Positions 35,297 to 43,137 of a DNA stretch of 64,000 nucleotides are shown in pieces. The notes under the pieces are model-generated. The model had not been told where the DNA came from. It saw nothing but the letters and a program-made list of their open reading frames with translations, and did no database searches. The stretch spans positions 102,331 through 166,330 of the forward strand of contig CAZIGH010000004.1 of assembly GCA_964538625.1 (NCBI GenBank), given 5' to 3'. Position numbers and translations under genes: made by a program. Numbering within the stretch: position 1 is the first letter of the stretch; every line of letters begins with the position of its first letter. The stretch comes from JAEUHM01 sp964538625 (GTDB lineage Bacteria > Verrucomicrobiota > Verrucomicrobiia > Verrucomicrobiales > Verrucomicrobiaceae).

Positions 35297-35608
35297 AATC
35301 CCCCTAACAGACCGGAAACCTCGCGCAGTGAAAAGAGAAAAAGCATCCCGTCACAAGAGCCCACTTCATCCAAAGCAGGAGAAGTCATCCAGAACCTTAG
35401 AGATCAAGCACCACCATTTGCCCATCGCCACAACCAGAAAGAACTCCTCCAAATAACTGCACGTCTGGGGTGTAGCATGGGAGAGCTGGAGCCAGCCGCG
35501 CCGTTTTGTGCACGACGAACTCGCACCAAGGATGCCGACACAACCAAACATGACTGCCATTTAGAGGAGCCACTCACCGACCTGCACGTCACGGTTTCAC
35601 GCCGCCAC
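35297..35608. other. 312-bp intergenic region, no feature recognised
   Basis: It lies between the MFS start and the end of the metallo-hydrolase gene, both on the minus strand. Only short antisense frames are present. No tRNA fold, repeat or IS end seen. Confidence 0.5.
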
Positions 35609-36586
35609 CTACACCACCAGTGACTCGCCTTCGAGCAGGATATGGACCCGGTCCACGAGGTTGCGTTCAAGGGCTGCGTGGCGAAGGCGCTGGGCGGGCT
35701 CGTGCATGGGCTCGCTGCTCAGTGGGAATGTGTCGTGGTGCATGGGCACCATGCAACGCGCGCCCATCATCTCAAAGGCTTCCAGTGCCTCCTCCGGATT
35801 CATGTGCACGGGCCGACAGCTCGGATTGTCATACGCGCCGATCGGCATCAAGGCCGTATCGATGGCGGCGCGTTTCCCAATCTCCGCAAACCCGTCAAAC
35901 ATGGCGCTGTCTCCGCAGTGATAGACGGTGCGCTCGCCGCTTTGAATGAGGAAGCCACCGAAGTGGCGATGCGTGTCGTGAATCATCCGCGCACCCCAGT
36001 GCTTGGCCGGAGTCAACGTGACCGTCAAGTCGCGAAACGGAGCAGACTGCCAAGTGTCCAGTTCGATGATGCGGCCAAAATCTAGCTTCTTTACCACGTC
36101 GCCGACGCCTTTTGGGACAATGATGGGCTGGCCGTTCGCGATGCGTTTGAGGCTGGGGATATGCAGGTGATCAAAGTGGGCATGCGTGACGAGGACAAGG
36201 TCAATCTCAGGCAAGTCGTGCGCGAAGAGCGTCGGGTGGCGCACGCGCTTGACGGGGCCGTGCCAGAGTGCCCAGTTTGGGTCGATGAGGACATTGATAC
36301 CCTCTAGCTGGACCAGGAATGCGGCATGGCCCAGCCAAGTGATGCCTATCTCATGATCCAGCGCGTCAGGCACGGCGGTGACGGCATGTCCCGGAAGCCT
36401 GGGTGTTAGCAGAGATGGGATGAGCACCTCCCCGAGGAACTGGAGATTCTTTTTTCTCCAGCCTTCGGACGGAAGAAGGCCCACCTGGTTTTCACGCTTC
36501 CGAAACCTCGCCATGATACGTCGTTGAATCGACGGCTTTGGCTGGAGTGAACCATGCCACGGTGAAGGCTGAGGATCGTTTACCAT
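35609..36586 (-). CDS. MBL-fold metallo-hydrolase (UlaG / NAPE-PLD-like)
   Basis: 325 aa. The metallo-beta-lactamase zinc motif is complete: THAHFDHLHIP (HxHxDH), followed by TPAKHWGARM, VYHCGDSAM (HCGDS) and MVPMHHDTFP with further ligands. The N-terminal region (LLPSEGWRKKNLQFLGE, DHEIGITWLGHAAFLVQLEG) is typical of the group that includes UlaG lactonases and NAPE-PLD-like phosphodiesterases. No signal peptide, so cytoplasmic. The start is ATG 36586; ATG 36514 is an alternative. Substrate unknown. Confidence 0.88.
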   Translation of the reverse strand: MVNDPQPSPWHGSLQPKPSIQRRIMARFRKRENQVGLLPSEGWRKKNLQFLGEVLIPSLLTPRLPGHAVTAVPDALDHEIGITWLGHAAFLVQLEGINVLIDPNWALWHGPVKRVRHPTLFAHDLPEIDLVLVTHAHFDHLHIPSLKRIANGQPIIVPKGVGDVVKKLDFGRIIELDTWQSAPFRDLTVTLTPAKHWGARMIHDTHRHFGGFLIQSGERTVYHCGDSAMFDGFAEIGKRAAIDTALMPIGAYDNPSCRPVHMNPEEALEAFEMMGARCMVPMHHDTFPLSSEPMHEPAQRLRHAALERNLVDRVHILLEGESLVV

Positions 36587-36671
36587 CGAAGGCAGTGGGA
36601 TGACTCTTCAAGCGTACGACGCCAACGGCGCTGCGCAAGAGGGGATTTCGGGTGGCAGCACACCCAGCTCG

Positions 36672-37736
36672 CTATTTTTTGAAAGCGTCCGGTAGCCACT
36701 TTTCACCAATCTCGACGAACCTCCCTGCGAGAGGAGCGGGTAAATACCAATGCACGTCTTCAAGCCATTGCCCCAAAATCTTATGGTTCACCGTCTTGAT
36801 GAGTTTGACACCCGGAGCTGTGGGAATGACCTGAAAGGATACTGTGGTGGTGGTGCTCCCTTGTCGTTTTTCGTTGATGAAGTCAAAGTATGGCTCCCGA
36901 TTCTCCACCGGATAGTTAGGATCAAATCCATGGCGAGAGGCCGTCTGCGCGACGAACTGTACACTCACGAGTTGCTGCTTTGCGTCAGCGAGCAAGTAGC
37001 ACAGGTTGAATCTCATGCCGCCGTCTCGGAACTCTCCTTGCAAGCCCTGAATGACCAATGACTCGTGAGGATAGGCGGCGTTGGTCATTTTGGTCCGAGG
37101 GAACTTGCTGACTCGTCCCAGCGAGTTGACCGCCTCATCAAGGGGCATCAGCCAGCGCAGATTGCCCCAGATGTTGCCGGGAGCAGGCTCCTCGCCCAGC
37201 TTGCCCTCACCTACGACTCGTTTGCCAAAGTACCAGAGGCCAGCCATGAACTTGGTATCCGTACCCAACCGCTCGGGCATCCATTTGGGTGAGAGCACCA
37301 TGCCTTGGTAGTTGGTCTTCACGCCGGAGGGAGAGGGGGCCACTTGCGGGCTGGTAGTCGGCGGCGGCTGCGCTGGCTTGGCGGGCTGGGGTAGATTGCC
37401 CTGGCGACGAGCTGTAAGAAACGGCCTGTTACCTCTACCCATGCCCCACAGCTCGCTTCCACGCCCGCGAAGAGTGAGCTGATCGCGGGCAGCGCCATTC
37501 CCATACACGATCTGATAGACGGGTTCGGCAGCGGTTGGCGGTGAGACCCTACGCCATGCCGTGTCTGCCGGTCTGCCGGGAAGTCCACCCGTGCCATCTG
37601 CTCTCAACTCTCGAACGCTATTGTCAAAAAAGCGCCATGTACCCGTGATAGGATCCTGCGCGGCGGCAGATAGATACATGCCGCAGAAACAGGTGGTCAA
37701 GAGCAGGGTCAATCGGGAGGAGGTGATGGTTTTCAT
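36672..37736 (-). CDS. Exported hypothetical protein
   Basis: 354 aa from ATG 37736, with a signal peptide (MKTITSSRLTLLLTTCFCGMYLSAAAQ). The first ~80 mature residues (DPITGTWRFFDNSVRELRADGTG) look like the GTW-type 'lipocalin-like' module common in verrucomicrobial secreted proteins. A Pro-rich linker (QPAKPAQPPPTTSPQVAPSP) follows, then a ~190-residue domain (TNYQGMVLSPKWMPERLGTD to EIGEKWLPDAFKK) with no family I recognise. It sits 85 bp upstream (in minus-strand order downstream) of the metallo-hydrolase gene. Function unknown. Confidence 0.75.
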   Translation of the reverse strand: MKTITSSRLTLLLTTCFCGMYLSAAAQDPITGTWRFFDNSVRELRADGTGGLPGRPADTAWRRVSPPTAAEPVYQIVYGNGAARDQLTLRGRGSELWGMGRGNRPFLTARRQGNLPQPAKPAQPPPTTSPQVAPSPSGVKTNYQGMVLSPKWMPERLGTDTKFMAGLWYFGKRVVGEGKLGEEPAPGNIWGNLRWLMPLDEAVNSLGRVSKFPRTKMTNAAYPHESLVIQGLQGEFRDGGMRFNLCYLLADAKQQLVSVQFVAQTASRHGFDPNYPVENREPYFDFINEKRQGSTTTTVSFQVIPTAPGVKLIKTVNHKILGQWLEDVHWYLPAPLAGRFVEIGEKWLPDAFKK

Positions 37737-37923
37737 TTCGGGAGTGGAAGGGGAGTAAGAGCATCGACCGGGAGATCTCAACCTGGCTGCTGAGCAAGTC
37801 TATACCGATAACAGACGGATTGGTGCCGGGAAGTAAAAAAATCCCTACGCTCATTGAAAGGTGAGGGAGCAATAAGCCTCCAGCATTACGGACGGGTGAC
37901 ACCGTGCGTTTGACATTTCCATC

Positions 37924-38121
37924 CACTATCTTGAATCCTCTGGTGATGAGGGGCTCCTCGTAGGTCTGGCAGAGGCGGTTCAGCGCGGCGTTCGCGCCGG
38001 TCTGGTGCTCTGAGAGGGCGAGCCGGGCCATTCTCCACATCGTGGACGGGAATGAGTGGTCTGAGTGGATCGAATGACATTCAGGGCTAGAAGGAACGCC
38101 GCTTCGAACAAGAGGAGCCAA
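37924..38121 (-). pseudogene. Remnant of an ECF-type sigma factor gene
   Basis: About 66 codons read as FPSTMWRMARLALS..GANAALNRLCQTYEEPLITRGF, the N-terminal signature (F-x-T-x-W, then LxxLCxxYWxPLY) of planctomycete and verrucomicrobial ECF sigma factors. After 'LITRGFKI' the frame no longer resembles a sigma factor and runs antisense into the start of the neighbouring gene. Regions 2 and 4 are missing, so the gene is a decayed fragment in an otherwise empty 437-bp gap. Confidence 0.5.
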
Positions 38122-38173
38122 CGGTCATGAGCACTCGAACGCAAGGGCTACGAAAGCGGATGAAAAAACAGCC

Positions 38174-39181
38174 TTAAGACTCAAGCAGACAGCCGTGGCA
38201 GGAAAAGCCGGCACCGAAACTGACGAGCCAGAGCGGATCCTCACAATCACTTTGCAGGGCGATCTCAAGCGCATGAAGCACGGATGGGCTGCTCATGTTT
38301 CCCCGGGTGCGAAGGACTTCGGTGGCCTCTGACAGGGGTTGCTCAGGGAATCGGGCACGGATGGCTTGAAGCACATCCCTGCCTCCGGCATGGGAGATGA
38401 TGCGGGGAGCGCGGTCGTGCATGGGAAACAATGCTGCCACACTCTGCGCTGCCACATCTGGCACGGACCGATGCAACTGGTTGGCCAGCTTGCCTTCTCT
38501 GTTCACAAAACGGATCTTTTCTCGGTGCTCGGGAAGGTGGAGCGTCTCGAAGCCGCTGAATCGTGGGCCGGAGAGATCGGCGTTGTCCACAAGGACGGCC
38601 GCTGCGCCATCGCCAAAGAGGCAAAGGCTGATGAGCACGCCGGGATCATCACTCACATAAAACGCTGCCGAACAAATCTCTACAGCCACCACCAGCGCAC
38701 GATGCTTGGGATGACTGGCGAGGTAGTTCGCCGCTGCTCGCAGCGTGGGGATGGCTGCGCCGCAACCCGCACCTGTGTGATCCATAAGAAAAGTGTTGGC
38801 CGAGAGGCCAAGTTTTTCGGCGATGTGGCTACTGAGACCCGGGCAGAGGAAGCCCGTGCAGGTGCAGACGAATAGAGCGTCCACGCCCCTCACGTCAGCT
38901 CGTTCCATGGCTTGACGTGCTGCGCGTGCGCCAAGGTCTGGGGCCTGTACTTCATACGTCTCGCTGAGGTCCTGCGCCGAGTGAGTGAAGATGCTCTCCA
39001 GCGAGCTGGTGGCAAAGTGTCTGCGTTCGATGCCGTTGTTCCCCAGCAACACTTTTTCCAGAAGCTCTCGTGAGCGGGGCTTGAGATGATGAAGGGCGGT
39101 GGAGTGACGCAGCGACGACCAGCACTCATGTTGTGACCATGAACGCTCTGGAACGGCGGTGGCTAGGCTGGCGAGTCGCAT
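38174..39181 (-). CDS. Type III polyketide synthase (chalcone/stilbene synthase family)
   Basis: 335 aa. It condenses an acyl-CoA starter with malonyl-CoA units on a single active site. The Cys-His-Asn triad is complete: C140 in DHTGAGCGAAIP, H263 in IISHAGGRDVL and N294 in RGNMSSPSVL. Also seen are VCTCTGFLCPGL and LFGDGAAAVLV. It follows the FAD oxidoreductase by 18 bp on the same strand. Bacterial pairs like this usually make alkylresorcinols, alkylpyrones or related lipids, often with a methyltransferase; none is present here. Confidence 0.93.
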   Translation of the reverse strand: MRLASLATAVPERSWSQHECWSSLRHSTALHHLKPRSRELLEKVLLGNNGIERRHFATSSLESIFTHSAQDLSETYEVQAPDLGARAARQAMERADVRGVDALFVCTCTGFLCPGLSSHIAEKLGLSANTFLMDHTGAGCGAAIPTLRAAANYLASHPKHRALVVAVEICSAAFYVSDDPGVLISLCLFGDGAAAVLVDNADLSGPRFSGFETLHLPEHREKIRFVNREGKLANQLHRSVPDVAAQSVAALFPMHDRAPRIISHAGGRDVLQAIRARFPEQPLSEATEVLRTRGNMSSPSVLHALEIALQSDCEDPLWLVSFGAGFSCHGCLLES

Positions 39182-39199
39182 GAAAGGTCAAGGTGGGAG

Positions 39200-40213
39200 T
39201 CAGCGGAGCTTGTGATAGAGCCACTCAAAAGGCAACAAGTCATGGCCGAGTAGCGTGGCGACAAGACGCCTGCCCACAGGGTGCATGAGCATGGTTTGTA
39301 GCAAGTTCGCCCAGCGGAGCCGTTGAGAAAACCGCAGGCGCTGGGCCATCGCAATGCGCTTGGCGGTATCGTCCCACGTGCGATTTCCGCCACTCCACTC
39401 ACGGAGCGGCTCGATGGCGGTGATGGCGCTTTGGAACGCCATGGTCATGCCATTGCCAGTGAAAGGGGGGATCATGGCTGCGGCATCACCTATACAAACG
39501 GCACCGGGCTTTCTTGCCTGCCAGCCAAGCGCAAGTTGATTGACCCCCTTGAGCGAAGTGGCGTTCATCTCAGCCTGCTGGAGGCGATCTGCGAGCTGGT
39601 GCATGCCAGTCTCTCGAATGGCAGTGTGGAGCGGACTGGATTTCTCATCCTTCATGACGGGTCGGTTCCGGCGGAAGAGGCCGCTTACGTTCACCAGTCC
39701 ATTTTCCACTCGGGTGAGGCCCACGTATGCCGTGCGGGACAAATGCACTTCCAGATCTGCGCTCAAGGCGAGTCCTTTGAAATGTGCCTTCAGACCCACC
39801 CATGGAGAGGTGCCCTTCATTCGTCCACAGGCCCACACCACACCTTCACCTTCCTGCGAGTGCCGCTGGCCTGTGGTCAGTCTTCCCCCCAGCGAGCGGA
39901 ACCGCCCGGCCAATGCCTCATCCAGACTGTAGCGACTCATGCCATGCGCTGGCTCGGGAAGGCTGCGTTGAATGAGCAGTCCGGTCTCATCATACCAGGC
40001 CGTGCTCCGGTGTTGTGGGGCGGAGTCAAACACTCCAGAGATGCCGAGAGCATCCAGTTCTTCATGGGTGATGCCGGAAATGAACTCCCCACAAACTCGG
40101 TGCCGGGGGTACGATCCAGCCTCACGCACCTCCACCGGCACACCGTGTCGCCGTAGCGCGATGCCAAGCGACAGCCCGGCGAGTCCTCCCCCTGCTATGA
40201 TGACACCTCGCAT
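39200..40213 (-). CDS. FAD-dependent oxidoreductase, geranylgeranyl-reductase-like
   Basis: 337 aa. Dinucleotide-binding GGGLAGLSLGIALRRHG at the N-terminus, RHRVCGEFISG (the PHBH/GGR-type PRxxxCGE segment), and the FAD ribityl-binding CIGDAAAMIPPFTGNGMTMAFQSA. It belongs to the group I flavoprotein monooxygenase/reductase class. With the type III PKS 18 bp downstream it probably forms a two-gene operon that oxidises or reduces the polyketide product. The C-terminal HDLLPFEWLYHKL has no known function. Confidence 0.9.
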   Translation of the reverse strand: MRGVIIAGGGLAGLSLGIALRRHGVPVEVREAGSYPRHRVCGEFISGITHEELDALGISGVFDSAPQHRSTAWYDETGLLIQRSLPEPAHGMSRYSLDEALAGRFRSLGGRLTTGQRHSQEGEGVVWACGRMKGTSPWVGLKAHFKGLALSADLEVHLSRTAYVGLTRVENGLVNVSGLFRRNRPVMKDEKSSPLHTAIRETGMHQLADRLQQAEMNATSLKGVNQLALGWQARKPGAVCIGDAAAMIPPFTGNGMTMAFQSAITAIEPLREWSGGNRTWDDTAKRIAMAQRLRFSQRLRWANLLQTMLMHPVGRRLVATLLGHDLLPFEWLYHKLR

Positions 40214-40405
40214 GAATGAATCTCCCTCTTTTGCTTACGCTTGAGAACAGAAATGGGAAGAAACAAGTGGGAGGCGTGCTAGCTACAGGTCATGCCCCGC
40301 CCCCCTTTCCTCCGATGGTTAGACAGACCGGACTCGCGTGCAAAGGTCGCCATAAGAGGAAATCTCCTTTGAACTTTCGGCGGCGGGGCGTAGTCCTATC
40401 CTACC

Positions 40406-43114
40406 ATGATGCGCTGCAGCTTCGTCCCTACTGTTGTAATGGTGCTCACCGCTTGGTGGGCCGGTGACTTAAACGCTGTCGCTGGTGATCTCACATTTCT
40501 CAAGCTGCACGGGCGTTGGACCCAGTCCCCGGTTGGTTACTTCCTCGGCGGAGATGAGGGTTCGGTGGCCATCAATGACAAGTGGATAGCGGCGGGTGCC
40601 TCTTTTGCCGATGAGCAGGCCAGCAATCAAGGTGCGGTGCAAATCTTCAATGCCGTCACTGGTGCCTGGGTGCGCAAGCTGCTTCCGCCCACCAACGCCG
40701 CAAACCAGCGCTTCGGGTGCTCCGTGCTGTTGAGCGGAGATCTGGTCATCGTTGGCGCAAGAGGCAGCGGCATCGCCGGCGCAGTGCATGTTTTCAACGC
40801 GGCTACGGGCAAGTTCCTGCGCACTCTCACGCCCACTGGGTCTGCTGCCGGGGACCTGTTTGGTTACGCCATGGCGGTGGAGGGTGACCTTCTCGCCGTC
40901 AGCTCACTGAACCTGCAGCGGGTCTGGCTCTTCCGCCTTTCCAGTGGCCAGCAGACCATGGGGGCCCTCATTCCCTCAGACCCGCAGGGGTCGGGGGAGT
41001 TTGGTATTTCCTTGAGTATGGAGGGTGATCTGCTGCTCGTAGGTGCTCCGGGGGTGGACACGGCCAAAGGGGCGGCCTACCTCTTCAGCGTAGCTTCTCC
41101 CACCACGGCGGTGCAGATTGCCAAGATCGTGCCAACGGGCGCATCCGCTGGAGACAACACGGCGCGCACCGTCGCCCTGCGGCAGGGCAGGGCCATCATG
41201 GGATGCACACTGGACGAGGCAGGCGTGGGGTCCGTGAAAGTGGTCAGCACACGTGACTTGGCCTTCCCCATACCCGTTGTGTTGACGCCGCAGGGCAGCA
41301 CATCAGAGTTCGGCACCCACCTAGCAGTTTCAGACGGCACGGTGGTCGGCATCGGCTCCAGTGATGGCAGTGCAAGAGTGTTCCACCAGGGCTATACCGC
41401 TCAGGAGGCCATCATTACGCCTCCGGACCTGCCTGCCCAACTCGGTGCCGTGGCCCTGAACAATGGTACACTCGTGCTCTCGGATCCCTTTGACGACACA
41501 CAGGCCAACAACAACGGTGCCCTCTACGTGGTGCGGCGCGTCACGGTCTCCCTGCCCTTTGTCACTGTGGCTGCCAGAGGGGATTCCGCACTTGGCGTGG
41601 AGGGCTGCACTTTTGCCAAGTTTGAGTCCACGGACCTCAACGGCGCATCCGTGTTTCTTGCAGGTCTGGCAGGTCCAGGTTCCGGTGGCGGCAGAGATAA
41701 AGGTCTCTGGCGGGAGAATGGCAGCAACACCCTACAAATGAAGAGTCGTACTCCACTGCTGCCCCAGCCTGCGCCCACCGTAGCCAGCATGGGTCCACCC
41801 CTGCTCAAGGGTTATGACGGAGTCAGCGCACCGCCCATCAACGAAGCCGTCATCTACCGCGCCACACTCTCAGGCACTGGCGTCAGCGCCTCCAATAACC
41901 AGGCCATTCTCCGCTCGCTCATCGCAGGCGGCACCAAGCTCCTCGTGCGCACAGGCTTTGACCTGCCCACCGCCATGGGCACGGGCCGCATCCCCAGCTC
42001 CATAGGCCAACTCAGCGTTCCAGACCGGGACAACAGCATCATCTTCACCGCAAAGCTGAAGGCCAATCCTCCGCTGGTGGACAAGCCCAATGACCGCATC
42101 CTCGTCTGGTACAATGACGGAAACCCTCCTGTGCTCCCGTCTCTGGCCTACATCTCTGAGGGAGAAGGTACCCCACTCGGGACCATGGGGGAGCCGACCG
42201 GTCACTTCGCTTATGAGAAGAACCAGATGCTCTTCTCTGCAGCCCTTACCTCCGGACCCACGACCCAGAACCAGGGCCTCTTCCGCAAGACGAGCCAAAG
42301 CGCTATCCTTACCGGCATCGCTACCAAAGGCCTGGACCTCGTTCCGGACAGCAATGGCAATCCACAGCCTGGAGTCACCTTCTCCTCCTTCCTAGCCGAG
42401 TCCATCGACCACAATGAAAGCGCCGTCATCCGCGCCACGATCCAAGGCCCCGGCATCACTGCTAAAAATCGTGAGGGTCTCTGGCTTGTAGGCAACATGA
42501 GCGTAACTAGGCGTCTCGCCCAGACCGGCAGCCCCATAGCCGGTGGCTCGGTGGCTGGGTTCCGGGCCTTCTGGGCCGCTGGTGAACAAGGGCTGACGTG
42601 GATCAAGCTCTCCGGCCCCGGTGTCACTGCCGCCAATGACCACGCCGTCGTCGTCACCCAGGTGGGAGGTGCTGTGGATGGAGAGCCACTCATCCTGCTG
42701 CGTGAGGGCGATCCTGCACCGGGGTGCGCACCTGCCAAGATTGGCACCATCAACGCCGTGGAAGTGGATCCCTCCAGCGGTCAATACCTCATCCTGGCCA
42801 CCCTCACCGGCACGAGTCCGGCGAGGAATCTCGTACTGTTTCAGGGCAACAGTGCCGCCACCGTTTCCACCGCAGAGCGCAGCGTCATCCGGCGGCCCGC
42901 GCCCATCTTGAGAAAGGGTGACACTTTTAACAGCCAGCCTTCTCCCATCCAGTCCATCTCCATCTCCACCATGTCACGCACACCTGGAGGTGCCGGCAGC
43001 GTTGGCTGGGCCAGTGTCATTACCGGCGGCTCCAACTCCAGCGGCACCGTTCTCATCACCATCACTTACGCAAACGGCAGCACCCGCCTGGTCCGCACAC
43101 GCGTCGTCTTCTAA
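40406..43114 (+). CDS. Secreted repeat protein (FG-GAP-like), tandem paralogue 1
   Basis: 902 aa with an N-terminal signal peptide (FVPTVVMVLTAWWAGDLNAVAG). The first ~380 residues are beta-propeller-like repeats of FG-GAP type: QRFGCSVLLSGDLVIVGARG, LFGYAMAVEGDLLAVSS, EFGISLSMEGDLLLVGAPG, EFGTHLAVSDGTVVGIG. The second half has repeats with N-x-G-[LI]-[WF]-like units (GGGRDKGLWREN, NQGLFRKTS, NREGLWLVG) spaced by beta strands; it matches the next gene throughout. It is likely extracellular and structural or adhesive; function unknown. It is divergent from the FAD oxidoreductase gene and 23 bp upstream of its paralogue. Confidence 0.8.
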   Translation: MMRCSFVPTVVMVLTAWWAGDLNAVAGDLTFLKLHGRWTQSPVGYFLGGDEGSVAINDKWIAAGASFADEQASNQGAVQIFNAVTGAWVRKLLPPTNAANQRFGCSVLLSGDLVIVGARGSGIAGAVHVFNAATGKFLRTLTPTGSAAGDLFGYAMAVEGDLLAVSSLNLQRVWLFRLSSGQQTMGALIPSDPQGSGEFGISLSMEGDLLLVGAPGVDTAKGAAYLFSVASPTTAVQIAKIVPTGASAGDNTARTVALRQGRAIMGCTLDEAGVGSVKVVSTRDLAFPIPVVLTPQGSTSEFGTHLAVSDGTVVGIGSSDGSARVFHQGYTAQEAIITPPDLPAQLGAVALNNGTLVLSDPFDDTQANNNGALYVVRRVTVSLPFVTVAARGDSALGVEGCTFAKFESTDLNGASVFLAGLAGPGSGGGRDKGLWRENGSNTLQMKSRTPLLPQPAPTVASMGPPLLKGYDGVSAPPINEAVIYRATLSGTGVSASNNQAILRSLIAGGTKLLVRTGFDLPTAMGTGRIPSSIGQLSVPDRDNSIIFTAKLKANPPLVDKPNDRILVWYNDGNPPVLPSLAYISEGEGTPLGTMGEPTGHFAYEKNQMLFSAALTSGPTTQNQGLFRKTSQSAILTGIATKGLDLVPDSNGNPQPGVTFSSFLAESIDHNESAVIRATIQGPGITAKNREGLWLVGNMSVTRRLAQTGSPIAGGSVAGFRAFWAAGEQGLTWIKLSGPGVTAANDHAVVVTQVGGAVDGEPLILLREGDPAPGCAPAKIGTINAVEVDPSSGQYLILATLTGTSPARNLVLFQGNSAATVSTAERSVIRRPAPILRKGDTFNSQPSPIQSISISTMSRTPGGAGSVGWASVITGGSNSSGTVLITITYANGSTRLVRTRVVF

Positions 43115-43137
43115 CTTCCCTCCCAGCGCCGTCCTCC

